A stretch of 64,000 nt of DNA from Aldrovandia affinis (Eukaryota > Chordata > Actinopteri > Notacanthiformes > Halosauridae), in contig JAINUG010000109.1 in assembly GCA_029706075.1 (NCBI GenBank), positions 1,888,501-1,952,500 on the forward strand. Reading direction: 5' to 3'. The stretch's first letter is position 1. Every line of letters starts with the position of its first letter. Positions 46,128 through 52,692 of this stretch are shown here, in pieces. The notes under the pieces are model-generated. The model searched no databases, was not told the origin of the DNA, and saw nothing but the letters and a program-made list of their open reading frames with translations. The position numbers and the translations under genes are program-made.

Positions 46128-48097
46128 TCGTACACACTCACTCACTCACAAACACACACCCACATTCACACACACACACATGTACACCCACACACACACA
46201 CTTACACTCACACATACAAACCCACACTCACACCCACTCACACACACACACATCACACGTACACACACCCACACGCACACACTCACTCATACACACAAAA
46301 CATGCACACGCATACCCACACACCCTCACACACATGGTCACACAGACCCACACACACACTCTCAACACATACATACACACCCACACTCAGAGTTTATTCC
46401 CTGCCCCTGAGATACCTGGCTCAGGATGGCTGTTTAAAGTCCAAATGACTTCAGACTTCTGTGGGATTACGACACCTCCACTTGACCCGTCGGGCTCCTC
46501 AGTCCAACAGAGCTGCCTCAGCATTTGTTCTGCTCCAATTTCCAGTCCAAAAATGTTGCTTTACACTTTCTCTAAATGTGCTTTCTGTTGCCCAATATCA
46601 CAGTAAGAGTTCTGCAGTAGAGCCATAACGCAGTTCAATTTAAACCCTCCATTTCCTCTGGTCCAACACTTCCACTGGCTGGCATCACTGTTCCTGCAGT
46701 GATACCAGTGTGACCGTCTGAATGCATGTCTGCGCTTCGCTAACGTTATGGCAAATACACCCTACCCCAAATAACCCTACCCCACCCTACCCCAAATAAC
46801 CATGTGCTCTTCCCACTGAGTGTGGGGATCACTGTGGGGTCAGCGGGGGTGGGAGGTTTGGGGGTGTTAGTGTGGGAGGTTTTGGGCACGTTACCACGGG
46901 AGGTTTTGGGCACATTAGTGCTGGAGGTTTGGGGGCATTACCGTGGGAAGGGCAAGAGGTTTTGTGGCCATTAGCGAGGGAGGTGTTGGGGGTGCTGAGC
47001 CCTGCCTCTTTGTCTCCCTGCAGGTAAAAGGCCACACGAGTGTGGTATCTGCAGCAAGGCCTTCAAACACAAGCACCACCTGATCGAGCACATGCGCCTG
47101 CACTCTGGCGAGAAGCCCTATCAGTGTGACAAGTGCGGTAAGCGCTTCTCCCACTCCGGCTCCTACTCCCAGCACATGAACCACCGCTACTCCTACTGCA
47201 AGAAGGAGGCTCAGGAGGGGGAGGGGGGGGAGGGGGAGGGGGCGAGGTGGGGGCCCAGGGGGGCATAGCCCCATCCAAGGAGGGCCAGATGGGCGGCCAG
47301 GCGGCCCAGCTGGACTCGGATGACCGGGGGAGCAGCACGCGGGACGAGGAAGAGGAGAGCGAGGAGGAAGAGGATGAGGAGGAAGAGGAGCTGGCGGACG
47401 ACGGCGGCATGAGTGAGGACGAGATCCAGGTGGTGCGGGTAGGGGAGGGGGAGGACAGCGAGGACGAGGGAAGGGAACAGGCTGAGGAGGAGGAAGGAGA
47501 GGAGGAGGTGGAAGAGGAGGAGGAAGGTGAGAAGGCACGAGGAGAAGAGGAGGCACACGAAGGGGAGGAGGCTCAGGGGAGAGTGGGAGGTGCAGGAGGA
47601 GGAAGCTGTGGAGGTGCAGGAGGAGGAAGCTGGGAAGGGAGAGGAGGAGGAGGCTCAGGATGAAGCTGGGGAGGAGGAAGAGGAAAAGATGCAGAATGAA
47701 GCTTGGAAGGGAGAGAGGGAGGTGCAGGAGGAGGAAGCTGGGGAGGGAGGAGGGGGAGGATGAAGAGGCTCAGGTTGAAGCTAGGGAGGAAGAGAAGGAG
47801 GACATACAGAATAAAGCTGTGGAGGGGGCGGCTCAGGGAGAGGAAGCTGGGGAGCTAGAGGAGGAGGAGGAGGTGCAGGAGGAGGGAACTGGTGAGGGGG
47901 AGGGGGCGTATGAAGAAGGTCATGCTCAGGAGGAAGAGGAGGCCATGGAGACAGAGGAAACCATGACAACAGAGGAGACCATGGAAATGGAGAGGGAGCC
48001 TTTAGTCGGGAGCGAGACCCTCCCACAGGTGGTTGAGCCAGCAGACAGGAATGCTGGAGAGGGCTCGGAAAGTAAGGACAAGGAGGAGGAGGACTGA
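24708..48097 (+). CDS. zeb1: zeb1, zinc finger E-box binding homeobox 1 (coding exons 2 to last; first coding exon not in window)
   Basis: ZEB1 is a nuclear DNA-binding repressor that binds bipartite E-boxes through two zinc-finger clusters and recruits CtBP; it drives epithelial-mesenchymal transition and neural-crest and muscle programmes. Seven exons with GT-AG borders join in compatible phases: 24708-24896, 35092-35250, 37864-38066, 39412-39520, 41390-43176, 45297-45468, 47024-48097. Read in order they give the ZEB1 N-terminus ([17 protein letters not shown]), four fingers, an IKVEP sumoylation-type motif, a CDDC-type cysteine motif, a homeodomain, three CtBP motifs, three more fingers and a Glu-rich tail ending at TGA 48095-48097. 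The N-terminal and exon-8 residues match ZEB1 rather than ZEB2 as I recall the human proteins. Which teleost copy (zeb1a or zeb1b) cannot be decided. The frame is interrupted inside two exons, see those entries. No first exon (MADGPRCKRRKQ-like) was found upstream. Confidence 0.96.
25815..26475 (+). mobile_element. Tc1-type transposon fragment with partial transposase
   Basis: A left terminal-repeat-like stretch (gtcaccacctggatttaact and on) precedes transposase sequence on the plus strand: [34 protein letters not shown], then [15 protein letters not shown] with the first catalytic Asp, later GGSVMIWGC, and, after a frame break, [11 protein letters not shown] with the second Asp. The third catalytic part (SPDLNPIE) is missing because the fragment meets a different Tc1 copy in the opposite orientation near 26475. 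The open frame 25939-26319 is part of this. Confidence 0.8.
26476..27240 (-). mobile_element. second Tc1-type fragment, minus strand, interrupted by a V-SINE
   Basis: Minus-strand translation gives [16 protein letters not shown] and [20 protein letters not shown], the C-terminal catalytic part of a Tc1 transposase of a different family from its neighbour. The element continues after the SINE at 27192 (catgccaggaaaatgc). The two Tc1 fragments meet with their C-terminal ends facing each other. Confidence 0.75.
26815..27179 (-). mobile_element. V-SINE copy with 12-bp target-site duplication
   Basis: The copy starts with a (CATCT)n tail, then agccgcttattcctggtcag, the central domain around gtgggaggaaaccggagtac, and the tRNA-derived head (ggattcgaacccgggacc, box B reversed) at its end. 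It is flanked by perfect copies of TGGAACTAAACC at 26803-26814 and 27180-27191, so both borders are exact. It sits inside an older Tc1 fragment. Confidence 0.95.
27907..28028. mobile_element. 122-bp MITE with TTAA target sites (piggyBac-like)
   Basis: The terminal inverted repeat AGGGCTACTC / GAGTAGCCCT is perfect over 10 bp, and the element is flanked by TTAA on both sides (27903-27906, 28029-28032). A TTAA duplication is typical of piggyBac-type elements. There is no coding capacity. Confidence 0.75.
28735..28830 (+). repeat. LINE-type 3' tail
   Basis: The sequence aaaggtgctatacaaataaa, followed by a diverged ATT-rich tail, is the form of 3' end seen on several fish non-LTR retrotransposons. 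No coding part is attached. Confidence 0.4.
29257..29515. repeat. GT microsatellite with internal GTTCACAG-type spacers
   Basis: Long (GT)n tracts are split by short spacers (ttcacagagctgcag, ttcacagtgct, atgttgctgcag), so the block has a crude higher-order repeat. Confidence 0.9.
29650..30108 (+). mobile_element. L2-clade LINE, 3' end
   Basis: Plus-strand translation gives [20 protein letters not shown] followed by [11 protein letters not shown] and a stop, the usual end of L2 ORF2. The 3' UTR follows, ending in aagtcgctctggataagagc and gtctgctaaatgc plus a short tandem tail (aaatgtaaatgt). The copy is 5'-truncated. It is homologous to the minus-strand copy at 16.6-17.3 kb and is the likely source of the tail shared by the SINEs in the window. 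Confidence 0.85.
30704..30845 (-). mobile_element. tRNA-Ala-headed SINE with L2-type tail, minus strand
   Basis: Read on the minus strand, the head is GTGGCTCAGTTGGTAGAGCA (perfect box A type), with an anticodon-arm-like segment whose loop TTGGCAA would hold GGC (Ala), then GTGGGTTCAATCCCCAC (box B in a good T arm), a short spacer and the tail GTAAGTCGCTTTGGATAAAA plus GCGTCTGCTAAATGG. The acceptor stem does not pair, so this is a SINE and not a tRNA gene. Confidence 0.8.
31517..31746 (+). pseudogene. hAT-type (ZBED-like) transposase exon fragment
   Basis: The frame reads [40 protein letters not shown] and [28 protein letters not shown], which matches the N-terminal half of hAT/ZBED transposases (the AKDMxP and LDxRYKxPSR motifs). 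It ends at a plausible donor (cacag/gtgtgt). No later exon with the catalytic domain was found, so it is a remnant. Confidence 0.75.
33085..33250. mobile_element. palindromic MITE, copy 1
   Basis: The arms are inverted copies: aaaatgggtggagctaccat and onward against attctagctccacccatgtt. The centre contains gatttgaaccaatcaatgtg. A related copy lies about 1 kb downstream at 34095-34225. Confidence 0.65.
33350..33412. repeat. 15-bp tandem repeat, four copies
   Basis: Units of gatggagctggtgtg repeat four times with single differences. Both strands are open across it, which explains two repetitive 100-150-codon frames that are not genes. Confidence 0.85.
33750..33900 (+). repeat. interspersed repeat (LINE-like 3' tail), copy 1
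   Basis: The block ctgtagtttattggggacag, gaaattagcctttggctata and gtccctcataaataaataaa is shared with 55120-55270. The ending in TAAATAAATAAA suggests a non-LTR retrotransposon 3' end. Family unknown. Confidence 0.55.
34095..34225. mobile_element. palindromic MITE, copy 2 of the 33.1-kb family
   Basis: It shares catgacaccaaattgggtgg, ctgtcaatcactgac, tttgaaccaatcaaaaggtt and gattggttcaaatgagtgag with copy 1. Arms are inverted and imperfect. Confidence 0.55.
34310..34533 (-). mobile_element. Tc1-type terminal region, remnant
   Basis: The sequence tgtctaaaaacctgttttca, ctttgtcattatgggctatt and ttgtgtagaattttgag, ending ggtgtgcagactttccggct and tgactgta, matches the well-known end of a fish Tc1-like repeat family. 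No transposase is attached. Confidence 0.6.
35092..35250 (+). CDS. zeb1: zeb1 coding exon (equivalent of human exon 4)
   Basis: The acceptor is ttatgttgcag and the donor is gagaacg/gtaaaa; 159 nt, phase 1 at both ends. It encodes [14 protein letters not shown] and then [19 protein letters not shown] and [14 protein letters not shown], which align with human VKDDECES and LQQQDTAVIFPEAPEE. Its phase lets it join exon 2 directly, so the 20-codon human exon 3 appears absent or skipped here. Confidence 0.95.
35529..36290 (-). mobile_element. Tc1-type transposon, truncated
   Basis: The left end cagtggcctccagaattatt ggcacccttggt is a typical Tc1 terminal repeat. Minus-strand frames give [20 protein letters not shown], then [20 protein letters not shown] and [12 protein letters not shown] with the second catalytic Asp. 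Two open frames (35664-35912 and 35991-36227) are pieces of one transposase. The part with the third catalytic residue and the right terminal repeat are missing, so it is dead. Confidence 0.8.
36771..36858. repeat. 48-bp tandem duplication
   Basis: tgagcttgactctcatgcaa and onward (36771-36818) is repeated at 36819-36858 with few differences. Confidence 0.8.
37864..38066 (+). CDS. zeb1: zeb1 exon with zinc fingers 1 and 2
   Basis: The acceptor is ctgcccctcag and the donor is gaacag/gtacca; 203 nt, phase 1 in and phase 0 out. It encodes [10 protein letters not shown] and then two C2H2 fingers: CPYC...HIKYRH and CSLC...HMAAH. These are the first two fingers of the N-terminal cluster that contacts one CACCT half-site. 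Small differences from human are visible, for example CARGYKRY where human has CDRGYKRF. The exon ends SGREQ, as human ends SGRDQ. Confidence 0.96.
38150..38345. mobile_element. palindromic MITE, about 195 bp, hAT-like
   Basis: The arms are long and nearly perfect inverted copies: ccaggcctcgagggtctcag, tgtctgcaggtatttgctcc against ggagcaaatacctgcagaca, gaccctcgaggcctgg. It lies about 85 bp after the donor of the exon with fingers 1 and 2. Confidence 0.75.
38790..39045 (+). mobile_element. L2-clade LINE 3' end, diverged
   Basis: It contains aagaggctgaaaacccacct and cttcagactacac (LKTHLFRLH), a stop, and a diverged tail ending cttgctctggaatagagtgt and ctgctaa. It corresponds to the better copy at 29.65-30.1 kb. 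Confidence 0.65.
39055..39363. mobile_element. palindromic MITE next to finger-3 exon
   Basis: Outer arms are inverted: tctcaaactcagtaccatag agggccatgtg against cacctccatggcacagagtt tgaga. Only about 48 bp separate the right arm from the first base of the finger-3 exon, so the arm is close to the branch-point region. Confidence 0.6.
39412..39520 (+). CDS. zeb1: zeb1 exon with zinc finger 3
   Basis: The acceptor is tcctgcag and the donor is cacagcg/gtgagc; 109 nt, phase 0 in and phase 1 out. It encodes [13 protein letters not shown] and a C2H2 finger CTEC...HLRIH followed by the start of a GEKPY linker that is completed in the next exon. Human has a Gly where this copy has Ala in CTECAKAF. 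A palindromic MITE-like repeat ends only about 50 bp before this exon. Confidence 0.95.
39598..39787. mobile_element. palindromic hAT-like MITE, 190 bp
   Basis: Ends are caggggttctcaatactggt and accaggattgacaacccctg. The CAGGGGT start is the usual tip of fish hAT-type MITEs. An exact 8-bp target duplication was not seen. Confidence 0.6.
39822..39983. mobile_element. palindromic MITE, about 160 bp
   Basis: Arms: atcttatccgaaaagagtgc aggc, gcactaaaacgcctgattca against gaatcaggtgttttagtgct, gcctgcacc and cccttttcggatagga. Confidence 0.65.
40707..40916 (+). mobile_element. tRNA-headed SINE with L2-type tail, best copy
   Basis: Head ggcagtaatggttagggagc (box A region, slightly shortened), box B aggttgcaggttcaattccc, body gcaaggtacttaacctgaat and ccagctgtataaataaattg, tail aagtcgctctttataagagc and gtctgctaaatgcc, end aaatgtaaatgt. 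It is the clearest copy for reading the family structure. Confidence 0.85.
40928..41255. repeat. large nested inverted repeat upstream of the central exon
   Basis: Outer arms: cttacagggaaagacaatag, aaaatacaattttgtgtaca, aactcaagactc against gagtcttgagtttgtgtacc, caaagttgtattttgtgcg, gtctttctctgtaag. Inside lies a second palindrome, 41007-41167 (cagggttggggtcattccat against atggaattgaccccaaccct). The right end is about 135 bp before the acceptor of the central zeb1 exon. Confidence 0.75.
41390..43176 (+). CDS. zeb1: zeb1 large central exon: finger 4, homeodomain, CtBP motifs
   Basis: The acceptor is gtgttgcag and the donor is ccaccag/gtttgt. Contents in order: finger 4 of C2HC type (CPNC...HISSKKC), a Pro-rich stretch, IKVEPVEYE (41642 on, a sumoylation-type motif), [10 protein letters not shown] and [35 protein letters not shown], a cysteine motif [10 protein letters not shown] near 42275, the homeodomain (about 42391-42550, [18 protein letters not shown] to [10 protein letters not shown]), and CtBP motifs PLNLS 42736-42750, PLDLS 42811-42825 and PLNLT 42907-42921. 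The frame shifts by one base between about 41560 and 41590 (extra base or two missing) and returns between about 41945 and 41980 (one missing or two extra). Both sides and the middle match ZEB1, so the original exon was one open frame. Assembly indels in G/C runs are the likeliest cause. Confidence 0.95.
43288..43655. repeat. inverted repeat with an inner palindromic insert
   Basis: Outer arms agttttagagggtcatattg, taccaactctccctaaacag, cttgctctctc are matched by gagagcaagctgtttaagga, gagttggtaaat, catatgaccctctaaggctt. Between them lies a second palindrome containing ggccgcagtgtctgcaggtt and gggctgcagacactgtggcc. It looks like one MITE inserted into another. Confidence 0.65.
44303..44345. 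repeat. CT microsatellite
   Basis: About 15 CT units followed by CCCT variants. Confidence 0.85.
45297..45468 (+). CDS. zeb1: zeb1 exon with zinc finger 5
   Basis: The acceptor is cttccccctcag and the donor is cacacag/gtacaa; 172 nt, phase 0 in and phase 1 out. It encodes [33 protein letters not shown] (a basic patch, probable nuclear localisation signal) and the C2H2 finger CDLC...HKYEH. This closely follows human ZEB1 (DTSSEG, NDSDS, KKKMRKTE). The intron just downstream contains tandem repeats that include a second copy of this exon's 3' end. Confidence 0.96.
45469..45697. repeat. tandem repeat derived from the exon 8 / intron border
   Basis: Right after exon 8, units of roughly 45-60 bp repeat, each with acaagtacgagcacacaggt-like and gcgccccctactcccaaatt-like parts. 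The last unit, 45661-45697, has agcttcctgctccggcacag gtacgagcacataggt, a clear copy of the end of exon 8 with its donor (encoding LLRHRYEH in place of LLRHKYEH). Confidence 0.8.
46026..46390. repeat. CA microsatellite block
   Basis: About 360 bp of (CA)n with CACT, CACC and CATA variants. Frames reading Thr-His across it are artefacts. Confidence 0.9.
46848..46998. repeat. minisatellite upstream of the last zeb1 exon
   Basis: Units of about 27 bp (gggaggttttgggcacatta plus variants) repeat about five times and end about 25 bp before the last acceptor. A short repeat of accctaccccaaataacc lies just before, 46759-46801. Confidence 0.7.
47024..48097 (+). CDS. zeb1: zeb1 terminal exon: zinc fingers 6 and 7 and acidic tail
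   Basis: The acceptor is tctccctgcag. It encodes [10 protein letters not shown]...HMRLH and CDKC...HMNHRYSYC, the last two fingers, in a clean frame to about 47210. After that come G-rich runs, and the acidic tail is found in three successive frames: about 47245-47570 ([23 protein letters not shown], Glu-rich), about 47575-47745 (repeats of VQEEEA) and about 47760-48097 ([14 protein letters not shown] to SKDKEEED and TGA at 48095-48097). Taken literally, the first frame stops at a TAG near 47268. Human ZEB1 has a similar Glu-rich tail with SDERES and EED repeats, so the tail is real; the breaks fall in purine runs and are probably sequence errors or repeat-driven indels. Confidence 0.93.
47589..47900 (+). 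repeat. coding repeat of VQEEEA-type units in the zeb1 acidic tail
   Basis: gaggtgcaggaggaggaagc-like units recur near 47589, 47610, 47721 and 47871, encoding VQEEEA/VQEEGT in the Glu-rich frame, with less regular AQDEA, MQNEA and IQNKA units between them. This suggests growth of the acidic tail by repeat slippage. Confidence 0.6.
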
Positions 48098-48353
48098 GCG
48101 GAAACAAAGAGAACCAGGACGGTCCTTTTCTGAATCAAATTGTGAAATGGAAAGGGTCAGACCAGAGGAATTAAACCACATGTTTCGTTCACTATACAAC
48201 GTGTATAGATTAATGTTGAGAAGAAGAAAAAAAACGCGGATGCCCGGACACTGTGTCTCAGTTCACTACTGTGGATAAACCAGGGTGTGCCTGAACTTAA
48301 AAAAAAAAAAAAACGTTAAAAAAAAAAAGTAACTTTTCCACGTGAGAAATTTT

Positions 48354-49542
48354 CAGTGTTAGAAGCTGTTTGTAAAAATACATAAAGTGTAACAAAAAAA
48401 ATGCATATACAGACTTTGAAAACAAGAGTTGACAAAGGTTTTAGATAATGTTTTATTACTGAAACATCCTGGGTTATTTCTTTTATCAGTGTTACTAATT
48501 TTCGTCACTCATGTTTTAACCTTTTAAGCTGTACAGTTGGGAGAGATTTCTATACCTTTTTATTGCCAATGAAGTTTGCTAAAATCAGTATTTTATTAAG
48601 TTGAAAGAAGAACCTCTGCACTACAGTATTCTGGTTTACCTATGGATACCAACTTGCTTCAGTGTTGTCTACCCATCAGTATTGTCGCACTATAGTCACC
48701 CTCCATTACGTTAGCTAGTGTATGTTAGTATGGCGTTTGTTTTTAACTGGATTGTTAGCCTTAAAGAAGAATTTAATATTGTGGTGCACTGACACCTTCA
48801 GTGGGATTTTCCAATCAGGGAAGATGGTGTCAAAACCACCAAGCCAGCATTCTGCCTCCGTTTTAAACCAGCCGCCACGCCCTTTGTCCAATTTAAACAT
48901 AATCCCCCCCCCCTTTTCTCACACAATACATTTCTCCATTTCATTTTAGCGAACACCAAATACATCATTTTGTGTTAAATATAAAGAAGCGAAGGAAGCG
49001 ACACTCGATTAAAGGCCGTTACTCAAAGTCTAGGACAAAGCGCGCGTCGGTAAGACGAAACGGAGGTTTTTATTTTTTATTATTTGGTTTTGTTTTGTCA
49101 GAGCTCAGTGTTGTAGGTTAAGTGAAGCAGGAGGATGATGTATATTACAGAGAGTCTCAGTCCCCCAGCCTTATGCAAACCTGTGTGCTGTAAGTGCCAT
49201 TGACCAGTGTTATTTTGTACTAAAACGGCTGTAGCCAGTATTTGTGTTTATGTAAGGGGTCCATGTTGGCTCAGATTTGTCTGCCATCGTCGTTTCTCTT
49301 TTTTTTCTTTCTCATTTGAGAGGAAAGGATGTCATATTCAGGAAGGCTCAATTATAGAGCGAAGGAAAAATATGTAGTGTTTTGTTTTTTTCCTGTCTCA
49401 GAATGTCAATCAAAACGGGGTCTGTAGCACTTGTTGAAAAGCAGAAAAATTGTGACAAGCACACCTGCACTTCAGGAAACGCACGTTAGCGAATATGGTC
49501 CCATCAGATAAGTGGTTCAGCTCATTTTACCAGTCAGTATTA
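48354..49542 (+). promoter_or_regulatory. cluster of miR-200 family target sites in zeb1 3' UTR
   Basis: Seed matches for miR-200b/c/429 (CAGTATT) lie at 48586, 48624, 48677, 49236 and 49535; the last is followed by A, making an 8-mer. Seed matches for miR-141/200a (CAGTGTT) lie at 48354, 48487, 48660, 49106 and 49205; those at 48354, 48487 and 49205 are followed by A. Mammalian ZEB1 is known to be repressed by miR-200 through several such sites, and ZEB1 in turn represses the miR-200 genes. A ten-site density in 1.2 kb is far above chance for two 7-mers (about 0.15 expected in random sequence). Confidence 0.85.
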
Positions 49543-50207
49543 TTGCATTTTTCACTTTCTTTTTTTAGGTTTCATTTTATTGGTTCTGTTTGCTCAATGT
49601 GTCTGTTAAACAATGGCAGCCCCCTCACTCAAACACATACATGTTTAGTTATAGAAACCTTTTATATTTATGTGTCTTATTTTTATATTTCTTTATGGTT
49701 ATTTATTACACAATGTAGTGTATATAATACTGTAGGTTGTATTAATACAATAATATATTTTAGTATGAAAATAATTTGAAAGGTAAATGATTTCAAAGCT
49801 AGAGAGAGCTCTGGCATTTGAGATATGCTTTTAAAAATATGGTCATTATTCAGTTCAATGTTTAAAAAATGAAGGAGATATTGGATCTCTTTACCGTTTG
49901 CATCCATTATCAAGTTAGTTTTATTTCCCCACTTTAATATGAAGCTACTGAAACGTGTGTGAGTAATAGCATGACTCTTTGCTGTTTTATCGGTTACCCT
50001 AACGATGACGATGTACTGTCCTTTTGAAAAGCCAAACCTGGGTTGACATACTTAATTTGTTATTGTTTGTGCCAAGTCGTTATTTGTATGTCTGCGCCAA
50101 GGCCGTTACTCCTTTTATAAGTCCCTGTTTGATCCACAGTCATTTTTATGAGGTTTTTTTTTCCTGCGTTTTGCATAGTTTTTTTTATTTTTATGACTGG
50201 CCGTCAC

Positions 50208-50213
50208 AATAAA
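50208..50213 (+). terminator. polyadenylation signal AATAAA of zeb1
   Basis: AATAAA lies in a cacaataaaaataca context about 2.1 kb after the stop codon and is followed within 60 bp by a GT/T-rich stretch (tgtttgtttgttgc), the usual downstream element. A second AATAAA near 50271 could serve as an alternative. Confidence 0.6.
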
Positions 50214-51335
50214 AATACATCAACAAAGCAACCTTGAGTTTAATATTTATGTTTGTTTGTTGCTTTTTTAAAATAAATGATCTAAGCACAATAGCCAAAC
50301 ACTTAAAATGTTCACATTGTGGTATCAAAAGTGATACACTCCATGGTAGAAAGCGAAACGTATTCACACAGTAGCACTGTCGAGAAGTCTACAGTATTTA
50401 TGTATTTCTTTGAATGTTAAGCAGGATCAGATGTAAATATAAATTGTTTTAGACTGTTATAGCCCTCTTCTCCACAACAAAGAGCTTATGGGATTTGGGG
50501 GCTTTGCCACTCACAGAAAAACCAATCCAACTGTCTTCAAATGACTAGCCTTAGTGCCTCTGTTCCCTAAAAGTAACCTGACTAGTCACATGAGCAGTAA
50601 CTTCCTCTTAAGGTCTCCTGTCTGACTCAAAAACATCCAATGGTCTCATAACCCCACAGGCTTCTATTCATTCTACCATAACTGCTGTACCCTTTCCGTC
50701 TCTCTGAGGGAGAGAGAGTAAAGAATCTAAGCAGGAGTTCTGCTCCTCCATTTCATGAACATAGTCTTTAACAAAATATTCTGTCCTTTTACAAGGGTGA
50801 ACATGGATTGACACTTTTGGAGGCGTTAGCGCAGGAGTTGTTACATAGTATTCTCGCGCCAGGGCTGGAACCATGTTTGAGTCCCTGTTTGACCCCCTCC
50901 CCTTATGCCTGAAACACGGGACTGGTTCTGATCACCCCAAAGTCACCCTTTATTGATCTATCTCAGGTTTCTCCCTGAGGTTTCATTCAAGTGCATGAAT
51001 TAGTAATGGACTGCAATATAAATCTATAATCTGAGGAGGGGCTGACAGTAATACAATGATGCACCTTTTTACAAACAGCGCGCAGTACACTGTACAGTGT
51101 CGTGTGTAGTCCAGTACTGGAATCTACAGCTTAAAAATATTGAACTGAATTTGAAGCCTGGGTCATTTCTGAAATGAAATTAATATGTATTTGAAAACTA
51201 TTTTATTTTAAGTATCTTCTTTTTTTTTTAAAAGAAGCATTTTTACATAAGAAAGCATTGTGGGGTTGTTGTTTTTTAAAAAGAAAGTAATTCATGTTTT
51301 TCAAAATGTGAATTGCCCACCTCTGTCCTAAAACG

Positions 51336-52258
51336 GGTGGGGAAAACTCCAGTCCTGGTGTTTGCCAGTTTTTGTTTCCACCATTTACTCAATTAACAAA
51401 TTATCTGTCTGTACCAGCGGTGGTTTGCTCCTAGCCCACAGTAAAACGTTTCATTTAGGGACACAAGGACAGTCCCCAGCTGTTGTTCATGAGCTTACCA
51501 ATACGGAGCTTACATTACATTTACATTTTAGGCATTTAGCAGACACTCTTATCCAGAGGGACTTACAAACTGCATTAATCTGTGTATGGAACTTATTTAA
51601 TTGCATGGATTTAATGGACTTAATTAATTGCATTAATTAAGTCAAGGGGGGTGAATAATTATTAAATAAATTATTGTCTGTTTTTTAATTTGTAATTTAG
51701 TCCATTTGCATGGATTTAAGAAGAAGAAGAAAATGCCAAAGGGGTGAATACTTCTATACCCACTGTATGAATTCAGTACCTGGGGGTGAATAGCAAAATT
51801 ATTAAATTTAAATTATTGTCTGGGTAATTGAGAGAAACAACATTTTCATTTGAGAAATTTGTAATCTGCTTCTAATGCATCTTCTAAAACCTGACCCTGC
51901 TTTTGGACAAAATATGAATTATCTAATGTCTCCATACGACAATGACATATCTCTATTCCCATGTTATGCTGTGACAGTACTTTGTTTTATGTGCAAAAGC
52001 ATTGTTTTAGAAATATCAAGCCCGATGTGAAACAAATCTTTTCAGTGCATAATTATTTAATCCATAATTTAGGTGACTGGCATTCAATTTATTGATAAGC
52101 AGCTACAGCAGCTGAAGACTGTTCTTGTGTCCCAATTTTTCAGTGCTCAAGAGTAATTAGTATATACAGCTAATTAGCTGAGTGAGTCAAGGTAATTTGA
52201 AACAGAAACTTGCATACACACAAGCCCCACAGGACCAGAGTTGGCCATCCCTGGGTTA
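51336..52258. mobile_element. hAT-like palindromic element, interrupted
   Basis: The left end (gggtggggaaaactccagtc ctggtgtttgcc) and right end (cacaggaccagagttggcca tccctgg) are imperfect inverted copies of the common fish hAT-type tip. Other repeats lie between, including an L2-type tail at 51509-51571. Confidence 0.45.
51509..51571 (-). repeat. L2-type tail fragment
   Basis: On the plus strand, acatttacattttaggcatt tagcagacactcttatccag agggacttacaa is the reversed SINE/L2 tail. No head is present. Confidence 0.7.
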
Positions 52259-52496
52259 GCTATATATCAATCTATCCATCCATGCAATTTGTTTTGGACC
52301 GTGGTTTTATTCTGTGATCATTTTGTTTTCATTTTCCATATAATATACAAAAATACAAAGACAAAATACATAGTGCACAGTACCTGAGCAGTCATTCAAG
52401 GTAGCACAACTGATCCCATGCACCTTTGCCATTGACGTCTCCAAAACCAAGATATCAATAAAACAAAATATCGAAAAAACTAGACACCCAAACTGA

Positions 52497-52692
52497 GTGG
52501 CAGTGTAATATACCAGCTAGGGTGCGCAGCTTGAAACTCGAGGGTTGCAGGTTTGATTGCCTGGTGAGGCACTGCTGTGGTACCCTTGAGCAAGGTACTT
52601 AACCTGAATTGCTTCAGTAAATATCCAGCTGTATAAACAAATTGTATGTAACGAAATGTAAGTCCCCTCTGGATAAGAGCGTCTGCCAAGCG
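52497..52692 (+). mobile_element. tRNA-headed SINE with L2-type tail
   Basis: Head gtggcagtgtaatataccag, box-B region gggttgcaggtttgattgcc, body agcaaggtacttaacctgaa and tail ctctggataagagcgtctgc. Same family as at 40.7 kb. Confidence 0.8.

Larger units (their letters stand above)
48098..50235 (+). other. zeb1: zeb1 3' untranslated region
   Basis: The region is AT-rich, non-repetitive apart from short A runs near 48299-48328, and lacks coding potential. It starts directly after the acidic-tail stop codon. A good AATAAA at 50208-50213 after a T-rich stretch gives a likely 3' end near 50230; a second AATAAA lies near 50271. The length, about 2.1 kb, is normal for ZEB1. It carries ten miR-200-family seed matches, listed separately. 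Confidence 0.8.

Noticed and set aside
46915-47556. A 213-codon Pro/Leu-rich minus-strand frame
   Set aside because: It is the antisense of the Glu-rich zeb1 tail and the minisatellite before it.
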